From Streptomyces verrucosisporus (GTDB lineage Bacteria; Actinomycetota; Actinomycetes; Streptomycetales; Streptomycetaceae): 64,000 bases of DNA. Where the stretch lies: positions 1 through 64,000 of the forward strand of contig NZ_JADEYH010000013.1 in assembly GCF_017114865.1 (NCBI RefSeq), in the 5' to 3' direction. The position numbers and the translations under genes were made by a program. The notes beneath the pieces are model-generated. The model worked only from the letters and a program-made list of their open reading frames with translations, was not told the origin of the DNA and ran no database searches. Below, piece by piece: positions 36,439 through 44,761 of the stretch. The first letter of the stretch is position 1. Each line of letters opens with the position of its first letter.

Positions 36439-37079
36439 GCACCGCACGCCGTACGGCCCCCGGCCTCCGCGCGAGCGCCGCCGCCCTGGCCGCGCTCGCG
36501 CTCGGCGGATGCGGCATACGCTCCACACCGGTGCCGGTGGACGCCGGCCCGGCGCCGTCGAGGGCATCGTGCACGGCCCCCGCCGTCGAGGACGAGGGCG
36601 GTCCCGGCGACGAGGGCGTCCGGGCGGACGTCTTCCTGGTCTGCGGCGGCACCGTCTCGGCGGTGGAGCGCACCGTGGCACCGGGCGGCTCGGGGCCGGA
36701 CGCGGAGCCCGGCCCGGAGGCCCGGCTGGAGACGGCCCGCGAGTTGCTGAGGGAGTTGCGCAGGAATCCGTCCCGGGCCGAGCGGGAGGCGGGCTTCGGC
36801 AGCTCCGTCCCCGGAGATCTGGAGATCGGCGGGCCCGGGGACGGCGACCCCGGGGAGGCGCTGCGGCTGAGCCGGGATCCCGGCGGGCTGCCGTCCTTCG
36901 CGCTGGCCCAGATCGTCTGCACGTTCACGGGCACGGCCGCCGTCGGCCGGGACGGCTCGGTGGTGCTCGGCGGACCGGACCGGGACGGCGGCGGGGAACC
37001 TCCGCTGCGCTACTCCTGCACCGACGCCCTGCGCGGCAGCCCCGAGGCGGCGAAGACCGCGGGCGCCCCGCTTCCGTAG
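36435..37079 (+). CDS. AfsQ-operon lipoprotein
   Basis: A 214-residue lipoprotein: signal peptide with lipobox LGGC (lipid Cys26), then a globular extracytoplasmic part with conserved cysteines (Cys40, and pairs in VFLVCGG, AQIVCTF and RYSCTDAL). Its start overlaps the afsQ2 stop by four bases, so translation is coupled and it belongs to the afsQ operon, as in S. coelicolor (SCO4905). A surface lipoprotein co-expressed with a sensor kinase may tune signal input, by analogy with CseA of the CseBC system. That role is inference. ATG start. Confidence 0.85.
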   Translation: MSTARRTAPGLRASAAALAALALGGCGIRSTPVPVDAGPAPSRASCTAPAVEDEGGPGDEGVRADVFLVCGGTVSAVERTVAPGGSGPDAEPGPEARLETARELLRELRRNPSRAEREAGFGSSVPGDLEIGGPGDGDPGEALRLSRDPGGLPSFALAQIVCTFTGTAAVGRDGSVVLGGPDRDGGGEPPLRYSCTDALRGSPEAAKTAGAPLP

Positions 37080-37187
37080 GGCGCCGGGCGCCCGCCGTAC
37101 CCGCGCCCGGTGCCCGGCGTCCGCGCCGCGCACCGGAGCGGGCGAAGGGGCGGAACCGCGGCGCGCGCCGTGTGCGTCTGTGTCGCC

Positions 37188-37742
37188 GTGCAGCGTCATC
37201 ACCCCGGCGGCTCCGCCGCCCACCGCATCCGCGCAGCGGGGCTCGTACTCCTCGGCTGCCACCTGCTGTTCGTCGGCTGGCTGACGCTGCGGCCCCTGTC
37301 CGTCCCCTGGGTCTCCCCCGCGAACCTGCGGCCCTTCGCCTCCATCCACGCCGACCTGGCGGACGGCCCGCGGGCGGCTCTGGAGGGCATCGGCGGCGGG
37401 CTGGCGCTGCTGGCCCCGCTGGGGGTGCTGCTGCCGATGGCGGCGGGCCGTGCGGCGTCGCGGCTGGGCTCGTGGGCGCGTACGGTCTTCGCCGCCGCGA
37501 TGATCTCGCTCGGCGTCGAGTTGGTGCAGCCCGCGGTGCCGGGGCAGGTGGCGGACGTGGACGCGCTGCTGCTCAACACCACGGGTGTGGCCCTGGTCCA
37601 TCTGCTGTGCTACCCGGCACTGCGCGCCCGGCTGCGCGCAGCGGCGCGGCAGGACGGCTCCGGCGCCCGGCGTGCGGGGTCCCCCGAGAAGCGGGATCAG
37701 GGTGCGTCCCCGAGGACTCCCAGGGTCGGAATCGCACCCTAG
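37188..37742 (+). CDS. VanZ family membrane protein
   Basis: About 184 residues with four hydrophobic helices (about 14-35, 70-90, 100-120 and 130-155) and the VanZ-like signature ANLRPFASI, then LGVELVQPAVPGQVADVDALLLNTTGVAL, where the VE-Q and D-xD-xxxNxxG residues are diagnostic. VanZ proteins are linked to glycopeptide resistance in some organisms, but most chromosomal members have no known function. I chose the GTG at 37188; the frame continues upstream through Arg/Gly-rich sequence. It follows the afsQ lipoprotein gene by 108 bases and could be a later member of that transcript. The C-terminal 30 residues are charged and disordered. Confidence 0.82.
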   Translation: MQRHHPGGSAAHRIRAAGLVLLGCHLLFVGWLTLRPLSVPWVSPANLRPFASIHADLADGPRAALEGIGGGLALLAPLGVLLPMAAGRAASRLGSWARTVFAAAMISLGVELVQPAVPGQVADVDALLLNTTGVALVHLLCYPALRARLRAAARQDGSGARRAGSPEKRDQGASPRTPRVGIAP

Positions 37743-37828
37743 AGGGAGGCTTTCGCCCGTAACGCTCGCCTACGGTGGATCCGTCCCCGTCGAACGACGG
37801 TGTTCCGTCAGAGCGAAGGAGTCCCGCC

Positions 37829-38032
37829 ATGGCCGCAATCGTCCGCCCCGGCGACGACCGGATGATCGCCGGCGTGTGTTCCGGGCTGGCCCGCCGGTTC
37901 GGCACCACTCCGAACACGATGCGCGCGATCTTCCTGGTCTCCTGCCTGCTGCCGGGGCCGCAGTTCCTGCTCTACATCGCCCTGTGGGTCCTGCTGCCGG
38001 ACGAGCGCAAGGTGCAGCGCACCGGCTGGTGA
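37829..38032 (+). CDS. PspC-domain small membrane protein
   Basis: A 67-residue protein that is almost entirely a PspC domain: RPGDDRMIAGVCSGLARRFGTTPNTMRAIFLVSCLLPGPQFLLYIALWVLLPDE. It has a re-entrant helix plus one full transmembrane helix. Stand-alone PspC proteins are frequent in Streptomyces and probably sense or support membrane integrity. The ATG has GAAGGAG at seven bases. A terminator hairpin follows. Confidence 0.9.
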   Translation: MAAIVRPGDDRMIAGVCSGLARRFGTTPNTMRAIFLVSCLLPGPQFLLYIALWVLLPDERKVQRTGW

Positions 38033-38066
38033 CGCGTCCGCCGGCGCACACCCCGTGCACAGGGGA

Positions 38067-38105
38067 ACGGGCCGCGCGCCGGGGACGACCCGGTGCGCGG
38101 CCCGT
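38067..38105. terminator. 17-bp bidirectional terminator
   Basis: Arms 38067-38083 and 38089-38105 pair over 17 positions with one G-U wobble and loop GACGA. It lies between the convergent pspC-domain gene and the secreted-protein gene. Confidence 0.78.
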
Positions 38106-38170
38106 GGCGCCTCCCGTGGGCGGGGTGGAGGGAGGAGGGAGGCGCGGGAAGGGGAGAAGGGGGAGGTGCG

Positions 38171-38539
38171 TCAGCCCAGCAGTTTGCCGGTCTGCAGGGC
38201 GCCGGTGAGCTGACCCGTCGGCAGGTTGAGCATCGTCGGCTTCTCGGGGCTGCCCAGCGGCAGGCCGCCGAGCAGGTCCCGCACCGGGTCGTGCTGCTTG
38301 GTGTTGGGCTGCTGCCCCTGCTTGCCCTCGGCGGGCGCGGGAAGCGTCCTGGCCTGCCGGGGCGCGTCGGGGGCGGGCAGCGTCCTGGCGACCTCCTGCA
38401 CGGGCAGGCTCTTCACCGCGCCCTCGGCGGTCCTGCCGAGCCCCAGGGTGTCCGCCGCGGAGGCGGCCCCGGCACCGGTGGCGGCGAAGGCGGCGCCGAG
38501 CACGGCGACACCGATCGTCTTCATCGTTCGCTGCTTCAT
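38171..38539 (-). CDS. Secreted Pro/Leu-rich protein of unknown function
   Basis: A 122-residue protein with a signal peptide (KQRTMKTIGVAVLGAAFAATGAGAASA) and a short mature region rich in Pro, Leu and Gly, with an approximate internal repeat ARTLPAPDAPRQ / ARTLPAPAEGKQ. No enzyme motif. It resembles the secreted protein encoded at 31723-32190 in style but not in clear sequence. The alternative ATG five codons later is possible. Located between convergent terminators and add. Confidence 0.68.
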   Translation of the reverse strand: MKQRTMKTIGVAVLGAAFAATGAGAASAADTLGLGRTAEGAVKSLPVQEVARTLPAPDAPRQARTLPAPAEGKQGQQPNTKQHDPVRDLLGGLPLGSPEKPTMLNLPTGQLTGALQTGKLLG

Positions 38540-38669
38540 CAGCTGGTACGTCCTCGTGTGGATGGCTTGAGCGGCCTCGCGAACGTAGCCAGGGCGCCGC
38601 ACCCGCCGCAAACACCCCGAAACGGCCGGACACCCGCGTCCGGCCGCCTCGCCCGGCCGCCTCCCGCAC

Positions 38670-38699
38670 CTTCCCCCGGCCGTCCCCGGCCGGGGGAAG
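38670..38699 (-). terminator. Terminator of add
   Basis: Arms 38670-38681 and 38688-38699 are perfect 12-base complements around loop GTCCCC, seven bases beyond the add stop codon. Confidence 0.78.
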
Positions 38700-38705
38700 C
38701 GCTGG

Positions 38706-39845
38706 TCACAGGCCCTTGGCGGTGGCCTCCCGGAACAGCCACTCGGCCTTCAGCTCTGCGTATCCGGGCTTGATCACGTCGTTGATCATGGCCAGACGTT
38801 CATCGAAAGGGATGAACGCGGACTTCATGGCGTTGACGGTGAACCACTGCATGTCGTCCAGCGTGTAGCCGAACGTCTCCACCAGGTGCCCGAACTCGCG
38901 GCTCATGCTGGTGCCGCTCATCAGCCGGTTGTCGGTGTTGACGGTGGCGCGGAACCGCAGCCTCCGCAGCAGCCCGATGGGGTGCTCGGCGTACGAGGAG
39001 GCCGCCCCTGTCTGGATGTTGGAGGTGGGGCACAGTTCCAGCGGGATCCGCTTGTCGCGCACGTACGCCGCCAGCCGGCCCAGCTTCACCGTGCCGTCGC
39101 CGGCGACGTGGATGTCGTCGATGATGCGCACCCCGTGGCCGAGCCGGTCGGCGCCGCACCACTGGAGGGCCTGCCAGATGGACGGCAGCCCGAACGCCTC
39201 GCCGGCGTGGATGGTGAAGTGGTTGTTCTCGCGCTTGAGGTACTCGAAGGCGTCCAGGTGGCGGGTGGGCGGGTGGCCCGCCTCGGCGCCCGCGATGTCG
39301 AAGCCGGCGACGCCGGCGTCCCGGTACCGGTTGGCCAGTTCGGCGATCTCCAGCGAGCGGGCGGCGTGCCGCATGGCGGTGAGCAGGACGCCGACGCGGA
39401 TGCGGTGCCCGGCCTCGCGGGCCCGGCGCTCGCCCTCGCGGAAGCCCTCGTTGACGGCCTCGACGACCTCCTCCAGCGTCAGCCCCGCCTCCAGGTGCTG
39501 CTCGGGGGCGTAGCGCACCTCGGCGTAGACCACACCGTCGGCGGCCAGGTCCTCGGCGCACTCGGCCGCGACCCTCACCAGCGCCTCGCGCGTCTGCATC
39601 ACCGCGCAGGTGTGGGCGAAGGTCTCCAGGTAGCGCTCCAGCGAACCGGAGTCGGCCGCCTCGCGGAACCAGGTGCCCAGCGCCTCGGGGTCGGTCTCGG
39701 GCAGACCCTCGTAGCCGCACTCGCGGGCGAGGTCGGCGACGGTGGCCGGGCGGAGGCCGCCGTCGAGGTGGTCGTGGAGCAGCACCTTGGGGGCGCGGCG
39801 GATCTGGTCCGGGGTGGGGACGGTGGTGACAGTCTCGCTCGTCAT
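38706..39845 (-). CDS. add: Adenosine deaminase
   Basis: A 379-residue zinc enzyme that converts (deoxy)adenosine to (deoxy)inosine, feeding purine nucleoside phosphorylase. The zinc and catalytic motifs are in place: [10 protein letters not shown] (His-x-His), [10 protein letters not shown] (His, Glu), GHGVRI, and the NTDNR segment, where the usual second Asp of NTDDP is Asn. That substitution occurs in this actinobacterial/eukaryote-like long form as far as I recall, and the metal-binding Asp itself is kept. ATG start; the nucleoside operator palindrome sits 16 bases upstream. It is monocistronic with its own terminator. Confidence 0.94.
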   Translation of the reverse strand: MTSETVTTVPTPDQIRRAPKVLLHDHLDGGLRPATVADLARECGYEGLPETDPEALGTWFREAADSGSLERYLETFAHTCAVMQTREALVRVAAECAEDLAADGVVYAEVRYAPEQHLEAGLTLEEVVEAVNEGFREGERRAREAGHRIRVGVLLTAMRHAARSLEIAELANRYRDAGVAGFDIAGAEAGHPPTRHLDAFEYLKRENNHFTIHAGEAFGLPSIWQALQWCGADRLGHGVRIIDDIHVAGDGTVKLGRLAAYVRDKRIPLELCPTSNIQTGAASSYAEHPIGLLRRLRFRATVNTDNRLMSGTSMSREFGHLVETFGYTLDDMQWFTVNAMKSAFIPFDERLAMINDVIKPGYAELKAEWLFREATAKGL

Positions 39846-39861
39846 TGCCGCACTCTAGCGC

Positions 39862-39873
39862 CTACGCGCGTAG
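39862..39873. promoter_or_regulatory. Nucleoside-regulon palindrome, add copy
   Basis: Exact CTACGCGCGTAG, 16 bases upstream of the add ATG. On the plus strand it is followed by ATATCACC, sharing ATAT with the deoC copy. Confidence 0.7.
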
Positions 39874-39998
39874 ATATCACCCTTGGGCCGATCCCGCACC
39901 CGCCGGCACACGGCCCGAACACGGCGTCGCGGCTTTCGATACCCAATGGTGACCGCCCGGCACCGCCCGTACACCCCCGCTTCTGCCATCGTTTTGCC

Positions 39999-40754
39999 GT
40001 GACTCAGCAGGCGTTGCCGCGCCGGGATGCGCGGCTGGGGCGGGCGTTCGGTGACGACCACGCGGTACAGGGCGTGGCCTTGCTGCTCCCGGGAGGGACC
40101 GCCGGGGGCACTCGCGGCCGCTCCCGCCGGGCCGCTGCGGCGATGCTGCCGCTGGCGCGGCGGCTGGTGCGGGCGGGGGAGGGACACGAGGTGGCCGCGC
40201 ACGTCCTCCACTACCGCTACCGCGGCTGGAACGGCGCGGACGCCCACCCGGTGCGGGACGCCGAGTGGGCTCTGGACGAGGTCGTACGCCGCTACGGCGA
40301 CGTCCCCGTGTGCCTGGTGGGCCGGGACATCGGCGCCCGGGCGGCACTGCGGGCCGCGGGCCACCCGGCGGTGGTCTCCGTACTGGCCCTGGCCCCCTGG
40401 CTGCCGAAGAGCTGCGAGGACGGCCGCGAGGAGCCGGTGCGGCAGCTCACCGGCCGGCGGGTGCTGATCGTGCACGGCACGGACGACGAGCACACCGGCC
40501 CTGACCGCTCCTACCGGCTGGCGATGCGGGCCAAGAAGATCAACCCGGACGTCTGCCGCTTCGAGGTCCACACCGACGGCCACGCGCTGCGCCAGCACCG
40601 TTCGGAAGTCCTCGCCCTGACGGAGGACTTCGTCCTGGGCTCGCTGTGCGAACGCGGCTTCGCACGCCCGGTGGCCGACGCACTGGCGGCCCCGCCGCCG
40701 CTGGGCCTGCGGATGCCGCTGGCGGCCGGCTTCGGCCGCTCCCTGCGCCACTGA
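39999..40754 (+). CDS. Alpha/beta hydrolase-fold protein with Asp in the nucleophile elbow
   Basis: A 251-residue cytoplasmic protein of dienelactone-hydrolase-like fold. Recognisable elements: GVALLLPGG (oxyanion strand), HYRYRGWNG, the nucleophile elbow VGRDIGARAALRAAG, LIVHGTDDEHTGPD with a candidate acid, and EVHTDGHALRQHR with the catalytic His. The elbow has Asp where Ser is usual (GxSxG), and its GRDIGARAAL pattern recalls haloacid/epoxide-hydrolase elbows that use Asp. Either it uses an Asp nucleophile or is inactive. GTG at 39999 without clear ribosome binding site, perhaps leaderless. It is divergent from add over 153 bases that contain the nucleoside operator, so it may share control. 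Confidence 0.82.
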   Translation: MTQQALPRRDARLGRAFGDDHAVQGVALLLPGGTAGGTRGRSRRAAAAMLPLARRLVRAGEGHEVAAHVLHYRYRGWNGADAHPVRDAEWALDEVVRRYGDVPVCLVGRDIGARAALRAAGHPAVVSVLALAPWLPKSCEDGREEPVRQLTGRRVLIVHGTDDEHTGPDRSYRLAMRAKKINPDVCRFEVHTDGHALRQHRSEVLALTEDFVLGSLCERGFARPVADALAAPPPLGLRMPLAAGFGRSLRH

Positions 40755-40800
40755 GAGCGCCGCGGGCTCGTACGGTCAACCCGCGCGCCCCTGCCCGCTC

Positions 40801-41775
40801 CTACGCCAGCAGCCGCCCCCGGCGGCTCAGCAGGAACGCCCGGAAAGCCGCCACCGGCGGGGTGTCCGGGCGGCCGTCCACCCAGGCCACCCCGATCTCC
40901 CGCACCGCCCGCGGCTGGGTGACCGCCAGCTCCCGCACCCCCGGCCGGGGCACGGCCGGAGGCGGCAGCAGGGCCACCCCCAGTCCGGCGGCGACCAGCC
41001 CGCGCAGCGTCTCGGCCTCCTCCCCCTCGAACGCGATCCTCGGCTTGAAGCCCGCCTCGGCGCACAGTGTGTCGAAGATCCGCCGCATCCCGTAGCCCGG
41101 CTCCAGGGTGATGAACGGCTCCTGCGCGGCCTCCGCCAGCCGTACCCGCCTGCGCCGCGCCAGCGGATGCTCCTCGGGCACCACCAGCCGCAGCCTCTGC
41201 TCGTCCAGGCGCCGCGCGACCAGATCCGGGGCGTCCGGCACCGGGGAGGTCAGGCACAGGTCCAGATCCCCGGCGCGCAGCCGCTCGATCATCGCCTCGC
41301 CGTACGTCTGCACCAGCGAGAAGCGCACCCGGGGATGGTCGGCGCGGAAGGAGCGGATCAGCCCCGGCACGGTCTCCGATCCCAGCGTGTGCAGGAAGCC
41401 GAACGCCACCTTCCCCGCCGCCGGGTCGGCGTCCGCCCGTACCGCCTCCGCCGCCTGCTCCACCGAGCCCAGCGCCCGCTCCACCGAGCCCAGGAACGTA
41501 CGCCCGGCCGGCGTCAGCGCGACCGTCCGCCCCCGCCGCGCGAACAGGGCGACCCCCAGGTCGTCCTCCAGCCGCGCCATCGCCCGGCTGAGCGTCGACT
41601 GCGGCACCCCCAGCTCACCGGCCGCCCGCGTGACGTGCTCGTGCCGGGCCACGGCGACGAACTGCGCCAGCCGCGGGGTGAGTACGGCGGCCCAGGACCC
41701 GGGGTCGATGTGAGGTGCGTCACCGGATGTGCCGGATGTAACCGAGATGTCTTTTCTGTTGCCGACCGGTGACAC
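40801..41775 (-). CDS. LysR family transcriptional regulator
   Basis: A 324-residue regulator: winged helix (LTPRLAQFVAVARHEHVTRAAGELGVPQSTLSRAMARLEDDLGVALFARRGRTVALT) after a 40-residue flexible leader, then the periplasmic-binding-like effector domain (about 130-320). The GTG at 41775 follows GGGAGGG. It is divergent from an MFS transporter gene with a 92-base intergenic region that holds a palindrome, so it most likely controls that transporter. The effector is unknown; it may be the exported compound. Confidence 0.9.
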   Translation of the reverse strand: MSPVGNRKDISVTSGTSGDAPHIDPGSWAAVLTPRLAQFVAVARHEHVTRAAGELGVPQSTLSRAMARLEDDLGVALFARRGRTVALTPAGRTFLGSVERALGSVEQAAEAVRADADPAAGKVAFGFLHTLGSETVPGLIRSFRADHPRVRFSLVQTYGEAMIERLRAGDLDLCLTSPVPDAPDLVARRLDEQRLRLVVPEEHPLARRRRVRLAEAAQEPFITLEPGYGMRRIFDTLCAEAGFKPRIAFEGEEAETLRGLVAAGLGVALLPPPAVPRPGVRELAVTQPRAVREIGVAWVDGRPDTPPVAAFRAFLLSRRGRLLA

Positions 41776-41796
41776 GACACCCTCCCAGCTCGCCTT

Positions 41797-41810
41797 ATGC
41801 GCCTGCGCAT
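41797..41810. promoter_or_regulatory. Palindrome in the LysR/MFS intergenic region
   Basis: ATGCGC-CT-GCGCAT, six-base arms around two bases. It lies 22 bases from the regulator start and 58 bases from the transporter start. A likely LysR-type binding site. Confidence 0.5.
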
Positions 41811-41867
41811 GATGACCAGAACCTTTGTGCATTGGACGCATCAGATCCCTGACCGTACGTTCGAGAC

Positions 41868-43118
41868 ATGCCTTCCGTCGATACCGGGGCGCCTGTCCGC
41901 ACAGGTGCCTCTCCCGAGCGTTTCCCCTCCTCCCCCCGGCGCATCAGCCTCGCCCTCTTCGCCGTGGGCCTGGCGACCTTCGCCCTGCTGTTCTCCACCC
42001 AGCCCCTGCTGCCCGCCCTGACGGCCGACTTCGGCGTGACGCCGGGGCAGGCGAGCTGGACCGTCTCGGCCGCCACCATCGCGCTCGCGGTGGCCGTACT
42101 GCCGCTGTCCGCCCTCTCCGAGCGCTTCGGACGGCGCACCCTGATGACGGGCTCCCTGGCGGTCGCGGTCGCCGTCGCGCTCGCGCTGCCCTTCGCGCCC
42201 AACATGGAGGTCCTGATCGCGCTGCGCGCCCTGCAGGGCGTGGCGATCGCGGGCATCCCGGCCTCGGCGACGGCGTACCTGGCGGAGGAGGTACGGCCGG
42301 CCGCGCTGGTCGGGGCGATCGGCCTGTTCGTGGCGGGCAACAGCGTCGGCGGAATGACCGGCCGCGTCCTCACCGGCTGGGTCGCCGAGGGCTGGGGCTG
42401 GCGCACCGGGCTCGCGGCGGTCGGCGCGCTATCCCTGCTGTGCGCCCTCGCCTACCGGCTGCTGATCCCCCGGGCGCACAACTTCACCCCGGCCTCGCTG
42501 CGCCCCGCAGAGCTGCTGGACACCGTGCGCGGCCATCTGTCCGACGGACTGCTGGTCCGGCTGTACTCGCTCGGCCTGCTGTTCATGACCGTCTTCGGCG
42601 CGGTCTACACGGTGGTGGGCTACCGGCTGGTCTCCGAGCCCTTCGGCCTCTCCCAGGGCCTGGCCGGCTCGGTCTTCGCGATCTACCTCGTCGGCACCGT
42701 CTCCTCGGCCGCCGCCGGGCGCCTGACCGGACGGCTCGGCCGCCGCGGCGCCCTCTACCTGGCCATCGGCGCCACCGCCACCGGCCTGCTGCTGACCCTC
42801 GGCGACACCCTCGCGGCCGTACTGCTGGGCCTGGTCCTGGTCACGGCCGGCTTCTTCGCGGGCCACGCGGTCGCCTCCGGCTCGGTGGGCCGCACGGCGA
42901 AGACGGGCCGGGCCCAGGCCTCGGCGCTCTACCAGATGGCGTACTACGTCGGCAGCTCCCTGGGCGGCACGCTGGGCGCGATCGCCTACCACGCGGCGGG
43001 CTGGAGCGCGACGGTCGCCTTCTCCCTGACCGCCCTGGTCCTGGCGGCGGGCGTCACCCTCTACGCCACGCGCCGCGCGGTGGTCCAGCGCCGCCTGGCG
43101 GTCGCCCGCGGCTGCTGA
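41868..43118 (+). CDS. MFS transporter, YnfM/AraJ-like drug efflux type
   Basis: A 416-residue major facilitator with 12 predicted helices in two six-helix halves. The N-half has motif A-like LSERFGRRTLM between helices 2 and 3 and RALQGVAIAGIPASATAYLAEE, which is typical of the YnfM/DHA1 efflux group; the C-half has the matching GRLTGRLGRRGALY. Substrate unknown, export most likely. ATG start. Control by the divergent LysR-family regulator is likely. It is the last conserved gene before the accessory island, whose first broken gene ends 22 bases downstream on the opposite strand. Confidence 0.9.
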   Translation: MPSVDTGAPVRTGASPERFPSSPRRISLALFAVGLATFALLFSTQPLLPALTADFGVTPGQASWTVSAATIALAVAVLPLSALSERFGRRTLMTGSLAVAVAVALALPFAPNMEVLIALRALQGVAIAGIPASATAYLAEEVRPAALVGAIGLFVAGNSVGGMTGRVLTGWVAEGWGWRTGLAAVGALSLLCALAYRLLIPRAHNFTPASLRPAELLDTVRGHLSDGLLVRLYSLGLLFMTVFGAVYTVVGYRLVSEPFGLSQGLAGSVFAIYLVGTVSSAAAGRLTGRLGRRGALYLAIGATATGLLLTLGDTLAAVLLGLVLVTAGFFAGHAVASGSVGRTAKTGRAQASALYQMAYYVGSSLGGTLGAIAYHAAGWSATVAFSLTALVLAAGVTLYATRRAVVQRRLAVARGC

Positions 43119-43140
43119 GCCCCGGCGCGAGCGCCGGAAC

Positions 43141-43371
43141 TCAACCGGCGGGGAAGACGCCCGTGTCCACAGCGAGCCCGAAGGGCTCGGGAAGGTGGAT
43201 GGTGTCCCCGAACTTCCCCGCGTGCAGCACCCGGTAGACGTCCTCCTTCGGCTCCCCGTAGAGCGTCACGGTCGGGCCGCCGGGCGCCCAGCGGTCGACC
43301 AGCAGGTACAGCGGCACCCCGGCCTGGGCGTAACCGGCGGGCTTGCTGACCCGGTCGTGCCGGGCGTTGGT
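43141..43371 (-). pseudogene. Uma2-family protein, C-terminal fragment
   Basis: Codes for the last 76 residues of a Uma2 (PD-(D/E)xK-fold, restriction-endonuclease-like) protein: TNARHDRVSKPAGYAQAGVPLYLLVDR, then a strand-rich end and the stop. The rest of the gene lies at 44762-45123, beyond an inserted tnpB element. Joining base 43371 to base 44762 gives a continuous frame through the family-typical join VVEITSSTNARHDRV. Family members are abundant in Streptomyces and cyanobacteria; function not established. As it stands it has no start. Confidence 0.85.
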
Positions 43372-43560
43372 TGACTTCCTCCCCCTCCTGAAGGAGGGGG
43401 ATTCCTACGGCTCGCGCCGTGGGGTTTTCCGCTTCATCACCGGCTGCCCGCCCGGAGTGCTCCGTTTGGGTCTTACACCAGCTCCACAGACAGACGCCGT
43501 CAGCCCGACGGCCAGGATGTTCTTCGCCGCGTTCACGTCCCGGTCGTGGGTCGTCCCGCA
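43372..43560 (-). ncRNA. Predicted omega-RNA (reRNA) region of the intact tnpB element
   Basis: TnpB proteins use a guide RNA from the 3' end of tnpB through the right end of the element, with the guide read from the flanking host DNA. Here the scaffold would cover the tnpB 3' end and the 9-bp hairpin at 43380-43401 and end at 43372; the guide would begin with ACCAACGCCCGGCACG at 43371 and run down. The 5' limit given is a guess. Inferred from family knowledge. Confidence 0.4.
43380..43401 (-). repeat. Right-end hairpin of the intact tnpB element
   Basis: TCCCCCTCC and GGAGGGGGA are perfect nine-base arms around TGAA, eight bases from the right boundary and four bases beyond the tnpB stop. 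This is the structure recognised at the right end in IS200/IS605 elements. Confidence 0.75.
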
Positions 43561-44601
43561 GTCGCACGTCCAGGTGCGGACGCTCAGCGGCACCTTGTCC
43601 CGCAAGGTGCCGCGGGTCGAGCACAGCTTGGAGGAGGGGAACCAGCGGTCGATCGCGATCACTTCGCGGCCGTACCACTGGGCCTTGTACTCCAGCATGC
43701 TCCGGAACTCCGACCAGACCGCGTCACTGATGGCACGGGCCAGGCTCCGGTCCCTCACCATGCTCCGCACGGTGAGGTCCTCGATCACGATCGTTTGGTT
43801 CTCACGAACGAGCCGAGTGGTGAGCTTGTGCGGGTGGTCACGCCTGCGGTCGGTGATGCGGGCGTAGACCTCGGCGACCTTCCGGCGGGCCTTGGCCCGG
43901 TTCGCTCCGTCACCCCTGGCCTTGCGGGCCAGCTGCCGCTGCGTCTTGGCGAGGCGGGTACGGTCACGCCGCTCATGCCGGGGGTTGGCGACCTTCTCCC
44001 CGGTCGAGAGGGTCAGCAGGTGGTCGAGGCCGACGTCGATGCCGACGGCCGCGCTGGTGGCGGGAAGCGGCTTGACGGAGGGGTCCTCGCACAGCAGGGA
44101 CACGAACCAGCGTCCGGCCGCGTCCTGGGAGACGGTCACCGTGGACGGCGACGCACCCTCGGGGAGGGGACGGGACCACACGATGTCGAGCGGTTCCGCC
44201 CTCTTCGCCAGGGTCAGCTTCCCGTCGCGGAACCGGAACGCGCTGGTGGTGTACTCAGCCGACTTCCGCGACCTCTTCCGCGACTTGAGGCGCGGGTACT
44301 TCGCCCGCTTGCCGAAGAAGTTCGTGAACGCCCTCTGAAGGTGGCGCAGGGCCTGCTGGAGCGGGACGGAGGACACCTCGTTGAGGTAGGCGAGTTCCTC
44401 GGTCCTCTTCCAGGCCGTCAGCATCGCCGACGTCTGGTTGCAGTTCACCCGCTCCTGCCGCGTCCACGCCTCGGTGCGCGCGGCCAGGGCCAGGTTGTAG
44501 ACCTTCCGCACGCAGCCGAACGTGCGCGACAGCTCGGCTGCCTGCGCATCGGTCGGATAGAAGCGGTACTTGAACGCCCGCTTCACGTGGGCGGTCTCCA
44601 C
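43405..44601 (-). CDS. tnpB: TnpB, RNA-guided RuvC nuclease of an IS200/IS605 element
   Basis: A 398-residue TnpB (OrfB). N-terminal helical/WED part begins KRAFKYRFYPTDAQAAELSRTFGCVRKVYNLAL. The RuvC catalytic residues are complete: Asp189 in VGIDVGLDH, Glu274 in IVIEDLTV, Asp355 in THDRDVNAAKNIL. The zinc ribbon is unusual: Cys327 is followed by STRG instead of the normal CxxCG, while the second pair Cys346/Cys348 is present, so one zinc ligand looks lost. GTG start at 44601; a GTG five codons later is the alternative. The protein nicks or cuts DNA matching its guide and favours retention of the element. Confidence 0.93.
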   Translation of the reverse strand: METAHVKRAFKYRFYPTDAQAAELSRTFGCVRKVYNLALAARTEAWTRQERVNCNQTSAMLTAWKRTEELAYLNEVSSVPLQQALRHLQRAFTNFFGKRAKYPRLKSRKRSRKSAEYTTSAFRFRDGKLTLAKRAEPLDIVWSRPLPEGASPSTVTVSQDAAGRWFVSLLCEDPSVKPLPATSAAVGIDVGLDHLLTLSTGEKVANPRHERRDRTRLAKTQRQLARKARGDGANRAKARRKVAEVYARITDRRRDHPHKLTTRLVRENQTIVIEDLTVRSMVRDRSLARAISDAVWSEFRSMLEYKAQWYGREVIAIDRWFPSSKLCSTRGTLRDKVPLSVRTWTCDCGTTHDRDVNAAKNILAVGLTASVCGAGVRPKRSTPGGQPVMKRKTPRREP

Positions 44602-44719
44602 GGCTCACACACTAACCCCGTCGGCTTGTGGCGGAGTGCGGGCGGTTGCGGGTGGACACCGGTCCGCCCTGGCGGCGAACCGGCGTTCCCTGCCCTGCTC
44701 CGCAGGAGCCTCGTTTCCT

Positions 44720-44739
44720 CCCCGCCCCAAAGGACGGGG
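44720..44739 (-). repeat. Left-end hairpin of the intact tnpB element
   Basis: CCCCG/CGGGG plus an inner CC/GG pair, with one mismatch, around a CAAA loop, 22 bases from the left boundary. It is the likely left-end recognition hairpin. Confidence 0.6.
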
Positions 44740-44761
44740 TATCCACAAAGGAGAGCCCCAA

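Larger units (their letters stand above)
43372..44761 (-). mobile_element. IS200/IS605-family element carrying tnpB only (IS1341-like), intact
   Basis: A 1390-base element inserted in the Uma2 gene. There is no tnpA and no inverted or direct terminal repeat, as expected of the family. Read on the minus strand, the host GTCA (44765-44762) precedes the left end, and the element itself ends in GTCA (43375-43372), the pattern of left and right cleavage sites in this family. Subterminal hairpins: left end 44720-44739, right end 43380-43401. Removing it restores the Uma2 frame exactly, which fixes both boundaries. It needs a TnpA supplied in trans to move. Confidence 0.85.
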
